Shown here one piece after another: positions 8,203-16,134 of a stretch of DNA of 64,000 nucleotides (its first letter is position 1; the number at the start of each line of letters is the position of its first letter). The notes under the pieces are model-generated. The model was given only the letters and a program-made list of their open reading frames with translations, searched no databases and had not been told where the DNA came from. Source of the DNA: Acidimicrobiales bacterium (lineage in GTDB: Bacteria > Actinomycetota > Acidimicrobiia > Acidimicrobiales > VFJN01); NCBI GenBank assembly GCA_035316325.1, contig DATHJB010000212.1, positions 85,965-149,964 of the forward strand, read 5' to 3'. A program made the position numbers and the translations under genes.

Positions 8203-9120
8203 TCATGCACCTTCGGCGAAAGCCCTACGTATGCCTGACTGGTCGGCGTCTCGCACGATGTCCCGGATCACGTCCTGTACCGCCCGGGCGGGTGCCGACA
8301 GCCGGCCGCGCTGGTTCCGGGCCAGGCCTACGGAGCGTGGCAGCAGCCCGTCGACGCCGACGCGCCGGCAGGTCGCGTCGATCCACGGCGGCGCCGCGGT
8401 GGCCGGCAGCACGGCGGGGCCGAAGCCCTCGAACGCCAGCGTGCTGAGCAGGCGGATGCCGTCGACCTCGGCCTGGGCCTGCAGGGTGACGCCCACCGCG
8501 GCGGCCGCCCGGTCGAGCTCGTCGCGGAACGGCGTGCCCTGGGGTTCGAGCAGCAGCTCGTGCTGGGCCAGCTCGGCGAAGTCGATCCGCTGGCGCTCGG
8601 CCAGGGGGTGGTCGCCGGGGACGACCAGCACGCGCTCCTCGTCGAACAGCTGCTCGGTGAGCAGCTCGGGCTCGGCGAGGGGCAGGTTGAGCACGGCCAG
8701 GTCGAGCGTCTCGGACAGCAGCTGGGGGACCAACGACGTGGTGGTGGCGTCGACGATGACGGCGTCGACGTCGGGGTGGCGCTCCTTCACGAGCACGAGC
8801 AGCCGGGGGACCAGCCAGCGGCTGACGGTGCCGATGCAGCCCAGGCGCACCTGGCCCGACACCTGGTGGAGCAGCGAGGCGACGTCGGTGCGCAGCGACT
8901 CGAGTTCGCGCTGGATGCGCCGGGCCCGCTCCACGACGACCTCGCCCTCCTCGGTGAGCATCCCGCCGGCCCGGTCGACCAGCACGGCCCCCAGCTCCCG
9001 TTCGAGGCGGGCGATGTGGGTCGAGACGTTGGACTGGACGGTGTTGAGGGATCGGGCCGCGGCGGAGAAGGATCCTTCGTCGGCCACGGCGACCAGAGCG
9101 GCAAGTTGTCGGAGGTCCAT
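8203..9120 (-). CDS. LysR-family transcriptional regulator
   Basis: DNA-binding regulator of 305 residues, the normal LysR length. The N-terminal winged helix-turn-helix is clear: DEGSFSAAARSLNTVQSNVS followed by the dimerisation helix. The effector domain (about residues 90-290) is of the periplasmic-binding-protein type. It is the first gene of a minus-strand cluster with gltA and an oxidoreductase. LysR proteins usually control neighbouring genes, so a role in tuning citrate synthase is plausible but inferred. The start at 9120 is divergent from a small-RNA gene, with about 70 bp between them. Confidence 0.9.
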   Translation of the reverse strand: MDLRQLAALVAVADEGSFSAAARSLNTVQSNVSTHIARLERELGAVLVDRAGGMLTEEGEVVVERARRIQRELESLRTDVASLLHQVSGQVRLGCIGTVSRWLVPRLLVLVKERHPDVDAVIVDATTTSLVPQLLSETLDLAVLNLPLAEPELLTEQLFDEERVLVVPGDHPLAERQRIDFAELAQHELLLEPQGTPFRDELDRAAAAVGVTLQAQAEVDGIRLLSTLAFEGFGPAVLPATAAPPWIDATCRRVGVDGLLPRSVGLARNQRGRLSAPARAVQDVIRDIVRDADQSGIRRAFAEGA

Positions 9121-9181
9121 CGCTGCGGGCGATATTACCCATCAGAAACATTCATTTGACGAATCGCGGCCGGTACGTCAC

Positions 9182-9187
9182 TATGAT
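9182..9187 (+). promoter_or_regulatory. -10 element of the 6C RNA promoter
   Basis: TATGAT at 9182-9187 matches the sigma-70/SigA -10 consensus at five of six bases and sits 7 nt before the proposed RNA start. A TTGACG lies upstream at a long spacing of 20 bp, so the -35 is uncertain. Divergent LysR transcription must start in the same interval. Confidence 0.55.
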
Positions 9188-9193
9188 CAACAC

Positions 9194-9320
9194 ATAGAGC
9201 GGTGGACGAATCCCCCCTCCGAAGCCGCTCAGAACAGACGTGAGAATGCCGGATCCCCCCTCTGAGCGTTCCAGTCTGTAGGAGCCGACCGATCCACCCG
9301 ACGGTCGGCTCCGCTCGTTT
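9194..9320 (+). ncRNA. 6C RNA (actinobacterial small RNA with two six-cytosine loops)
   Basis: Two successive stem-loops each expose the same word, ATCCCCCCTC, at 9210-9219 and 9253-9262. Stem 1 pairs GAGCGG (9197-9202) with CCGCTC (9225-9230). Stem 2 pairs CAGAC (9235-9239) with GTCTG (9274-9278), with an inner GAATGC/GCGTTC pairing. An intrinsic terminator follows: an 11-bp perfect stem at 9281-9291/9302-9312 and then CGCTCGTTTT. Two hairpins with runs of six C plus a terminator is the defining layout of the 6C RNA family, known across actinobacteria and in mycobacteria as B11. The neighbour downstream is a HAD-IB phosphatase gene; a HAD-IB gene also neighbours this RNA in Mycobacterium tuberculosis as I recall it. 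No open reading frame explains the transcript. Confidence 0.85.
9281..9319 (+). terminator. Intrinsic terminator of the 6C RNA
   Basis: GGAGCCGACCG (9281-9291) pairs perfectly with CGGTCGGCTCC (9302-9312) around a 10-nt loop and is followed by GCTCGTTTT. It is the best canonical terminator in the window and is oriented for plus-strand transcription. Confidence 0.85.
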
Positions 9321-9366
9321 TGCGGTGACGCGGGCGGGCGCCCCCCGGGTCGGGCAGGCTGTTCCC

Positions 9367-10794
9367 ATGCGTGCTGCTGCGTTCGTCGACCTCGACCGGA
9401 CCCTCCTGCGGGGAGCGAGCGGTCCGGCGATCAGTCGGGCGCTGCGGGAGGCGGGCATCGTCGACGGCCGCGTCCTCCCGGGCGAGGGCGTCCTCTACAA
9501 GCTGTTCGACCTGGTGGGGGAGACCCGGCCGTCGATCGAGCTGGCCCGCCAGGCCGCTCGCTTCGCCAAGGGCTGGCCCCAGGACGCGGTGCGGAAGGCG
9601 GCCGAGTCGGCGGCCGACGCGCTCATCGTCGCCGTGCAGCCGTTCGCCCATCCCATGATCGAGGAGCACCGGGCCGCCGGGCGGCCGGTCGTCCTCGCCA
9701 CCACCACGCCGTACGACCTGGTGGCCCCGCTGGCCGAGCGGCTCGGCTTCGACGACGTGGTCGCGACCCGCTACGGCGTCGACGCCGACGGCCGCTACGA
9801 CGGCACCGTCCGTGGCGAGTTCGTGTGGGGCCGGGGCAAGCTGCGGGCCGTCGAGGCGTGGGCGCTGGACCACGGCGTGGCGGTCGCCGACAGCTGGGCC
9901 TACAGCGACAGCTTCTACGACACGCCGCTGCTGCGGGCCGCCGGCCACCCCGTCGCCGTGAACCCCGACCCCCGGATGCTGGCGATGGCGCTGTTCCGGC
10001 GCTGGCCGATCGTCTGGCTCGACGTGCCCGAGGGCGTCCCGAAGCTGCCGCTGCTCGACGTCGAGCCCCAGCGGCTGCTGCTCACGATCGCCCGACCCGA
10101 GCTGTTCCCGTGGGTGAAGCTGGACATCGCCGGGATCGAGCACATCCCCGAGAGCGGGCCGGCGATCCTGGTGGCCAACCACCGCAGCTACTTCGACCCG
10201 CTGGCGTTGGGCCTGGCCTTCGGGAAGCGGGGTCGGCCGGTGCGCTTCCTCGGCAAGAAGGAGGTGTTCGACGCTCCGGTCGTCGGGCACGTGGTGCGGG
10301 CGATGGGCGGCATCCGGGTCGACCGGGGGAGCGGCTCGGAGGAGCCCTTCGCCGAGGCCGCGGCGGCGCTGGCGGCGGGTGAGCTGGTCGCCGTGCTGCC
10401 CCAGGGCACGATCCCCCGGGGGCCGGAGTTCTTCGACCCGGAGCTGAAGGGCCGCTGGGGCGCGGCCCGGCTGGCGGCGCTGACGAAGGCGCCGGTGGTG
10501 CCGTTCGGGCTGTGGGGCACGGAGAAGGTGTGGCCCCGGTCGGAGCGGGTGCCGCGGGTGTGGAACGTGCTGGCGGCACCGAAGGTGGTCGTCCGGGCCG
10601 GACCGCAGGTGGCGCTGAAGCACCGGTCGCCCGAGGCCGACACCCGCCGCATCATGGCGGCGATCGCCGACCTGCTGCCGCCCGAGGCCCGGGAGCCCCA
10701 CGAGCCGACCGCGGAGGAGCTGCGCCTCAGCTACCCGCCCGGCAAGGCCCCGAAGGCCAACCCCGACGAAACTTCGACACAGACGGCGCCATAG
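9367..10794 (+). CDS. HAD-IB phosphatase fused to 1-acylglycerol-3-phosphate acyltransferase
   Basis: A 475-residue two-domain protein. Residues 1-~225 form a HAD-IB phosphatase with motif I DLDRT (nucleophile Asp8, acid/base Asp10), a conserved TTTPYD segment and the late acidic motif YSDSFYDTPLL. Residues ~240-470 form a PlsC-type acyltransferase with catalytic NHRSYFD (His272, Asp277) and PQGT (~346-349), where most relatives have EGT. Together they suggest acyl transfer to a lysophospholipid coupled to dephosphorylation of a lipid-related substrate at the membrane. The ATG at 9367 places the HAD motif at the usual distance from the N-terminus. It follows the 6C RNA terminator by about 50 bp. 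Its stop lies inside a palindromic element. Confidence 0.88.
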   Translation: MRAAAFVDLDRTLLRGASGPAISRALREAGIVDGRVLPGEGVLYKLFDLVGETRPSIELARQAARFAKGWPQDAVRKAAESAADALIVAVQPFAHPMIEEHRAAGRPVVLATTTPYDLVAPLAERLGFDDVVATRYGVDADGRYDGTVRGEFVWGRGKLRAVEAWALDHGVAVADSWAYSDSFYDTPLLRAAGHPVAVNPDPRMLAMALFRRWPIVWLDVPEGVPKLPLLDVEPQRLLLTIARPELFPWVKLDIAGIEHIPESGPAILVANHRSYFDPLALGLAFGKRGRPVRFLGKKEVFDAPVVGHVVRAMGGIRVDRGSGSEEPFAEAAAALAAGELVAVLPQGTIPRGPEFFDPELKGRWGAARLAALTKAPVVPFGLWGTEKVWPRSERVPRVWNVLAAPKVVVRAGPQVALKHRSPEADTRRIMAAIADLLPPEAREPHEPTAEELRLSYPPGKAPKANPDETSTQTAP

Positions 10795-10820
10795 CGACCG
10801 TTCCTGTCGAGATTTCGGGT
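10765..10820. repeat. Palindromic intergenic element, diverged copy
   Basis: CGAAACTTCGACACAG (10767-10782) and CTGTCGAGATTTCG (10804-10817) pair imperfectly across the junction of two convergent genes. The middle shares ATAGCGACC with the element at 59665-59718, and the ends share CGAAA/TTTCGGG. The stop codon of the plus-strand gene (10792-10794) lies inside it, so the element contributes the last codons of that protein. It is probably a diverged member of the same family and may act as a two-way terminator. Confidence 0.5.
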
Positions 10821-10832
10821 CTGGGTCTGGGT

Positions 10833-12065
10833 CTAGGCGCCGGGGTCCAGCGACTCGGGGTCGGTGGTGGGGCCGCGGAGGGGTTCGAGGGTGCAGGCCC
10901 AGGCGGCCTTCTCGTAGCGGGCGGGGGTCTCGTCCATGAAGTCGAGTCGGCAGCGGACGTCGTTGAGCAGCAGGCCCCACCCGACCGCCGGCGACCACGA
11001 CCCCGACGTGGCCTCGTCGCTCGCGTCGGGCGCCAGCAGCCGTAGCGACACGACGCCGTTGACCGCCACCGCGGCGATCAGCACCCACAGGTAGACCCGG
11101 GTGTTGCGGGCACTGGCGCCGATCCACAGGAACAGGCAGATCAGCGCGGGGAGCAGGTGGGCCAGCTTCCACGGCATCACGAAGTAGAGCGCCTCGCTGC
11201 CCGCGAAGCCGAGCACGGCGAAGCGCAGCATCGGGTCGGTGCGCCACCGGGGCAGCGACGCCCACAACGCCGGCAGGGCCAGCAGCAGCGTGGCGATCAG
11301 CACCAGCCCGCTGCCGGCGTAGTTCTTGTAGAGGAAGCGGCCCAGGTTGTTGGTGAACGACCGGTAGCCCTCCTGGTTCTCCAGGAACGCGAAGGTGCGG
11401 TCGTAGGCCAGCCACGAGGGCACGAAGAGCAGGGCCCCCAGCGGCGCCGCCAGCAGCCCGGTCCGGATCGAGCGGCGCCGGTGGGCGGGGTCCCACCCGT
11501 CGGCCACCAGGAACGCCACCAGCAGGAAGCCCGACGACAGCCGGCAGCCGATCGACAGGGCGAACAGGACGCCTGCCTGGGGACTGCGGCCCTCGAGGTG
11601 GGCGATCGCGCCCCACACGAAGAACACCAGCGCCCACACGAAGTCGGCCAGCGAGGTGGCGGCGATGATCGTCATCGGCGAGGCGAACACGGCCAGGGCG
11701 ACGAGGTCGCCGTTGTCGTGGTGCCACATGCGCACCAGGCGGGCGATGCCGACCACGGCGGCTCCCGCCGCTCCCGCCGTCAGCAGGTTCAACAGGAAGT
11801 GCCCGCCGACCGGGTCGAACAGGGCGGTGAGCCCCTCGAACACCGGGACCCCGGGGGTGCGCGACGGGAAGTAGTCGCCCTCCCGGATGCCCGCCGCCGA
11901 CCGCAGCACGTTGACCACGTCGATGTCGGTGCCGTAGCCCATCCACACCAGCGGCATCGCCACCAGGGCGACGATCACCGCCAGGTGCCGGTCCCGCAGG
12001 CGCCGGTCCCACCATGGAGACGCGCTCTTCGTGCCCGTCGCCCTCACCGCTTCGACCGTCGCCAT
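10833..12065 (-). CDS. Polytopic membrane protein, glycosyltransferase-like (GT-C type)
   Basis: A 410-residue integral membrane protein with about ten hydrophobic segments. A large extracytoplasmic first loop contains GYGTDIDVVNVLRSA, and a short soluble tail ends the protein. Alternating helices, an acidic residue pair in the first loop and basic cytoplasmic loops (HRRRSIRTG) resemble lipid-linked-sugar-dependent GT-C glycosyltransferases, but no decisive motif is visible and the substrate is unknown. The ATG at 12065 is 5 bp from the stop of the GGDEF gene. It is probably the last gene of the acn operon. Confidence 0.75.
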   Translation of the reverse strand: MATVEAVRATGTKSASPWWDRRLRDRHLAVIVALVAMPLVWMGYGTDIDVVNVLRSAAGIREGDYFPSRTPGVPVFEGLTALFDPVGGHFLLNLLTAGAAGAAVVGIARLVRMWHHDNGDLVALAVFASPMTIIAATSLADFVWALVFFVWGAIAHLEGRSPQAGVLFALSIGCRLSSGFLLVAFLVADGWDPAHRRRSIRTGLLAAPLGALLFVPSWLAYDRTFAFLENQEGYRSFTNNLGRFLYKNYAGSGLVLIATLLLALPALWASLPRWRTDPMLRFAVLGFAGSEALYFVMPWKLAHLLPALICLFLWIGASARNTRVYLWVLIAAVAVNGVVSLRLLAPDASDEATSGSWSPAVGWGLLLNDVRCRLDFMDETPARYEKAAWACTLEPLRGPTTDPESLDPGA

Positions 12066-12070
12066 GAGGG

Positions 12071-13795
12071 TCAGAGGTTATGACGAACCCAGCGGCCGCG
12101 CCCGTGGTGCTTGGCGGCGCGCATGGCTTCGTCGGCACGGGCGAGGATCGAGTCGACCATGTCGCCGGGGTGGACGTCGGCCACGCCGATGCTCACGTCG
12201 AGCAGGATGTCCTCCCGGGCCGCCTGGTCGATCGGCTGGCGGATCACGTCGAGCAGCCGGTCCGCCACCCGCTCGACGTCGTCGGGCGACGTGAGCCGCT
12301 CGCACAGCACGGCGAACTCGTCGCCGCCCATGCGGGCCACCAGGTCGCCGGGCCGCAACGCCGCGACCAGGCGCTCGGCCACGATCGCCAGCGCCTTGTC
12401 GCCGGTCTGGTGGCCCAGGTGGTCGTTGACCGGCTTGAACCGGTCGAGGTCGAGGTAGAGCACCGCGGCCTGGCCCTCGCCGCTCTTGGCGACGGCGCTG
12501 AGCCGGTCGCGCAGCGCCTGGCGGTTGGCGAGGCCGGTCAGCGGGTCGTGGGTGGCGGCGAACTCGAGCATGCGGTGGCTGCGGTCCCACTGCAGGGTGA
12601 GGCGCAGCAGCTGGCCGGCTTTGCGCAGGGTGTTCGAGTTGAAGCGGGTGGGGGCGCCGGGGTGGCGGCGCCACACGACGATCGCCGCCACCGGACGGTC
12701 GCCGTCGACCAGCGACACGGGGTGGACCCAGCAGGCCTCGTAGCCCTCGGCCCGGGCCAGTGCGGCAAGGGGGCCGGGCAGGTCGTCGAGGGTGTCGACC
12801 GACACGTCCTGGCCCGACGCCAGCGCCCGGGCCCACGGCGAGCCCGGCTGCGTCACCAGCAGGTTGATGGCCGTTCCGGCGGCGACCTCGAAGCGGTCGC
12901 CGTTCCAGCGGTCGCACACCGCGATGCCGGTGCGGGGGACCATGTTCTGCACCGCCGCCACGATCAGCGACAGCACGTGGCCCAGCGAGCCGCCCGCCGC
13001 CATGGCCTCGACGGCCTGGTCGAGCGCCCGCTCGTAGCCCGCCTGGCGGATCACCACCACGTACCAGGGCAGGCCCGTGCGCCGGGTGGTCAGCGCCGCC
13101 AGCTCGCAGCTCACCTCGTGGCCCTCGGCGTGGAGGATGCCCACCTGCACGCCCACCCCGCCCCACGGGTCGATCTCGAAGGCGTCGTGGACGCTGGCGA
13201 ACGCCTCGTAGGCGGCCGGCAGCGAGGCCGGCGAGATCATGACCGCGAAGTGCTGGCCGACGATCTCCTCGGGGCCGTAGCCGAAGAAGCGCTCGATGGA
13301 GGCGCCCACCCAGCGGACCACGCCGTCGTAGTCGAGCATCACGATCGGGTAGATCGAGTGCTCGGCGACCACCTCGAACATCGCCGGGGTGGGCCGCTCG
13401 CGGATCTGGACGATCTCCAGGCGGTTGCCGAAGGGGTCGTCGGTGTGGAAGCGGCGCACGTCGGGGACCTGCTCGCTCCAGCGGACCTCGCCGCCGGCAC
13501 CCTCGACGCGGCCGGCCACGACGTCGACCTCGTCGACCAGCAGGGCCGGGTGGGCCTTGCGGGCCGGCGCGAACGGCTCCTCGACACCCAGGTGCACCGC
13601 CACGCACGGCCCCTCGAACCAGCAGCCGCTCGGGTCGGCCCGCGGCGGCTTCGGCACCCGCCGCATGCCGAGCACCCCCTGGTAGAAGCGCTCGGCGGCG
13701 CGCACCGCCTCCTCGCCGGCCGGCATGGCCAGCTGGACGTGGTCGAAGCCGAGGAGCTGGCCTCGAGGCGCGGGCGCGGGGCGATCGTCTGTCAG
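12071..13795 (-). CDS. VOC-PAS-GAF-GGDEF protein, predicted diguanylate cyclase with CTG start
   Basis: A 574-residue signalling protein. Order: glyoxalase/VOC-like domain (~1-135), PAS (~145-255, with ERFFGYGPEEIVG), GAF-like (~260-400), then GGDEF (~415-570) with an intact active loop MGGDEFAV and DLDRFKPVND. It should make cyclic di-GMP. No EAL domain is present. The first ATG is at 13726, but the VOC family N-terminus (LLGFDHVQLA, with a metal-ligand His) is encoded in frame upstream of it. The only start-like codon there is CTG at 13795, preceded 8 nt upstream by AGGAAG and overlapping the acn stop as CTGA. I therefore extend the gene to 13795. It is second in the acn operon. Confidence 0.8.
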   Translation of the reverse strand: MTDDRPAPAPRGQLLGFDHVQLAMPAGEEAVRAAERFYQGVLGMRRVPKPPRADPSGCWFEGPCVAVHLGVEEPFAPARKAHPALLVDEVDVVAGRVEGAGGEVRWSEQVPDVRRFHTDDPFGNRLEIVQIRERPTPAMFEVVAEHSIYPIVMLDYDGVVRWVGASIERFFGYGPEEIVGQHFAVMISPASLPAAYEAFASVHDAFEIDPWGGVGVQVGILHAEGHEVSCELAALTTRRTGLPWYVVVIRQAGYERALDQAVEAMAAGGSLGHVLSLIVAAVQNMVPRTGIAVCDRWNGDRFEVAAGTAINLLVTQPGSPWARALASGQDVSVDTLDDLPGPLAALARAEGYEACWVHPVSLVDGDRPVAAIVVWRRHPGAPTRFNSNTLRKAGQLLRLTLQWDRSHRMLEFAATHDPLTGLANRQALRDRLSAVAKSGEGQAAVLYLDLDRFKPVNDHLGHQTGDKALAIVAERLVAALRPGDLVARMGGDEFAVLCERLTSPDDVERVADRLLDVIRQPIDQAAREDILLDVSIGVADVHPGDMVDSILARADEAMRAAKHHGRGRWVRHNL

Positions 13796-16086
13796 CTGGT
13801 GTGCTTCCTACGGATGATGTTCAGGGCGCTGCCCGCCCGGAACCACTCGATCTGCTCGTCGTTCATGGTGTGGGTGGCCGCGAGCTCGACGGTCCCCCCG
13901 TCCGACCCATGGATGACGCACCGTACCGGCCGGTCGGGGGCTAGTTCGTGCAGGTCGACGACGCTGATGCGGGAGTCCTCGCCGATCAGGTCGTACGACG
14001 CCGGATCGGCGAAGGTGAGCGCCAGCACGCCCTGCTTCTTCAGGTTGGTCTCGTGGATGCGGGCGAAGCTGCGGGCGAAGATCACCTTGGCACCGCGGTA
14101 GCGGGGTTCCATGGCGGCGTGCTCGCGGGAGCTGCCCTCGCCGTAGTTCTCGTCGCCGACCGCGCACCAGGCGACGCCCTCGGCGTGCAGGTGCTTGGCG
14201 ATCTCGGGGAACGTCTTCACCTGGCCGTCGAGCGGGTCCTTGCCGTGGCCGGCCTCGTAGGCCGTGTCGTCGGGACCGGTGAAGGCGTTGATCACGCCGA
14301 GGAACAGGTTGCCGGAGATGTTCTCCAGGTGGCCGCGGTACTTGAGCCAGGGGCCGGCGGCCGAGATGTGGTCGGTCGTGCACTTCCCGGCGGCCTTCAT
14401 CAGCACCGGCAGCTCCGTGAGGTCCTTGCCGTCCCAGGGGTCGAAGGGCTCGAGGAGCTGCAGTCGGTCGCTGGTCGGTGCCACGGTCACGGCGATGCCG
14501 GCGCTGTCGGCCGGCGGGGCCAGGAAGCCGGACTCTCCCGGGTCGAAGCCCTCGTGGGGCAGCTTCTCGCCGCGGGGCGCGTCGAGCTTGACGGTGTTGC
14601 CGGCGTCGTTGGTGAGGGTGTCGGTGCGGGGGTCGAAGTCGAGCGTTCCGGCCAGCGCCAGGGCGACCACCAGGTCGGGCGAGGTGACGAACGCCAGCGT
14701 GTTGGCGCTCCCGTCGTTCCGCTTGGGGAAGTTGCGGTTGTAGGAGTTGACGATGGTGTTCGGCTTGGAGAGGTCGAGGTCCTTGCGGTCCCACTGGCCG
14801 ATGCACGGGCCGCAGGCGTTGGCGAGCACGGTGGCGCCGATGGCCTCGAGGTCGCCCAGCAGGCCGTCGCGCTCGATGGTGGCCCGCACCTGCTCGGAGC
14901 CGGGGGTGACCAGCAGCTGGGTCTTGGCCTTGAGGCCGTTGGCGGCGGCCTGGCGGGCGATCGACGCGGCCCGGGTGATGTCCTCGTACGACGAGTTGGT
15001 GCACGAGCCGACCAGGGCCGACGACACCTCCAGCGGCCAGCCCTCCTGGCGGGCGTGGTCGCCGAGCTCGCCGATGCGGTGGCCGCGATCGGGGGAGTGG
15101 GGACCGTTCACCATGGGCTCGAGGATGGACAGGTCGATCTCGACCACCTCGTCGAAGAACCGGCTGGGGTCGTCGTGGACCTCGGGATCGGGCTGCAGGT
15201 CGTCGAGCACGGCCCGGGCGGCCTCGGCGATGTCGGCCCGGCCGGTGGCCTCCAGGTAGGCGAGGCCCGCCTGGTCGAAGCCGAACAGCGACGTGGTGGC
15301 ACCGATCTCCGCGCCCATGTTGCAGATGGTGGCCTTGCCGGTGGTCGAGATGGTGTCGGCGCCGGGGCCGAAGTACTCGACGATCGCGCCGGTGCCGCCC
15401 TTCACGGTGAGCAGCTCGGCCACCCGCAGGATCACGTCCTTCGGCGACGTCCAGCCGGACAGCGCGCCGGTGAGGTGGATGCCGATGAGCTTGGGGTAGC
15501 GGACGTTGAACGGGAAGCCGGTCATCACGTCGACCGCGTCGGCGCCGCCCACGCCGATGGCGATCGTGCCGAGGCCGCCGGCGTTGGGGGTGTGGCTGTC
15601 GGTGCCGATGATCATCCCGCCGGGGAACGCGTACTGCTCCAGCACCACCTGGTGGATGATGCCCGAGCCCGGCTTCCAGAACCCGATGCCGTAGCGGGCG
15701 GAGACCGTGCGCAGGAAGTCGTACACCTCGGAGTTGACGTCGAGGGCGAAGGCGAGGTCCTGCTGGGCGCCGACCCGGGCCTGGACGAGGTGGTCGCAGT
15801 GCACGGTGGAGGGCACGGCGACCTGGGGGAGCCCGGCGGTCATGAACTGGAGCAGGGCCATCTGGGCGGTGGCGTCCTGCATGGCGACGCGGTCGGGGTC
15901 GAGGTCGGCGTAGCTTCGGCCGCGCTCGAGCTCCTGGTCGTGCGGGCTGCGCAGGTGGTTGACGAGGATCTTCTCGGCGAAGGTCAGCGGGCGGCCGAGG
16001 CGCTCACGACCGAGGGCGGCCCGCTGAGGCAGACGGGCGTAGACCTGCTCGGCCAGCGCGACGGGAGTGGAGGCGGTGACGACCAT
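13792..16086 (-). CDS. acn: Aconitate hydratase (mitochondrial-type aconitase)
   Basis: Interconverts citrate and isocitrate through a 4Fe-4S cluster. The 764-residue length and the segment PGSGIIHQVVLEQYAFPG fit the mitochondrial-type family rather than the ~900-residue AcnA. Cluster ligands are visible in GSCTNSS (~Cys362) and ACGPCIG (~Cys424 and Cys427). The C-terminal swivel domain has GDENYGEGSSREHAA with the catalytic serine region. The ATG at 16086 has a weak AAGGG ribosome site. It is the first gene of an operon with the VOC-PAS-GAF-GGDEF gene (CTGA overlap) and a membrane protein. It diverges from a GntR regulator across 46 bp that holds a palindrome. Confidence 0.95.
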   Translation of the reverse strand: MVVTASTPVALAEQVYARLPQRAALGRERLGRPLTFAEKILVNHLRSPHDQELERGRSYADLDPDRVAMQDATAQMALLQFMTAGLPQVAVPSTVHCDHLVQARVGAQQDLAFALDVNSEVYDFLRTVSARYGIGFWKPGSGIIHQVVLEQYAFPGGMIIGTDSHTPNAGGLGTIAIGVGGADAVDVMTGFPFNVRYPKLIGIHLTGALSGWTSPKDVILRVAELLTVKGGTGAIVEYFGPGADTISTTGKATICNMGAEIGATTSLFGFDQAGLAYLEATGRADIAEAARAVLDDLQPDPEVHDDPSRFFDEVVEIDLSILEPMVNGPHSPDRGHRIGELGDHARQEGWPLEVSSALVGSCTNSSYEDITRAASIARQAAANGLKAKTQLLVTPGSEQVRATIERDGLLGDLEAIGATVLANACGPCIGQWDRKDLDLSKPNTIVNSYNRNFPKRNDGSANTLAFVTSPDLVVALALAGTLDFDPRTDTLTNDAGNTVKLDAPRGEKLPHEGFDPGESGFLAPPADSAGIAVTVAPTSDRLQLLEPFDPWDGKDLTELPVLMKAAGKCTTDHISAAGPWLKYRGHLENISGNLFLGVINAFTGPDDTAYEAGHGKDPLDGQVKTFPEIAKHLHAEGVAWCAVGDENYGEGSSREHAAMEPRYRGAKVIFARSFARIHETNLKKQGVLALTFADPASYDLIGEDSRISVVDLHELAPDRPVRCVIHGSDGGTVELAATHTMNDEQIEWFRAGSALNIIRRKHTS

Positions 16087-16114
16087 CGGGGTCCCTTGCG
16101 TTCGACGACTGATG

Positions 16115-16134
16115 TAGACAAGTCTATGACAAGT
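16115..16134. promoter_or_regulatory. Palindromic operator candidate between acn and gntR-type gene
   Basis: TAGACaaGTCTA (16115-16126) is a perfect inverted repeat. It overlaps a direct repeat of GACAAGT at 16117-16123 and 16128-16134, spaced 11 bp, about one helical turn. It lies in the only promoter space between two divergent genes and touches the regulator's own start codon. GntR/HutC regulators bind short inverted repeats of this kind, so autoregulation and control of acn are likely (inference). Confidence 0.6.

Noticed and set aside
13727..13810. A frameshift explanation for the missing N-terminal VOC strand.
   Set aside because: The missing strand is in the same frame and directly joined to the ATG, so no frameshift is needed; an upstream CTG start with a ribosome site explains it.
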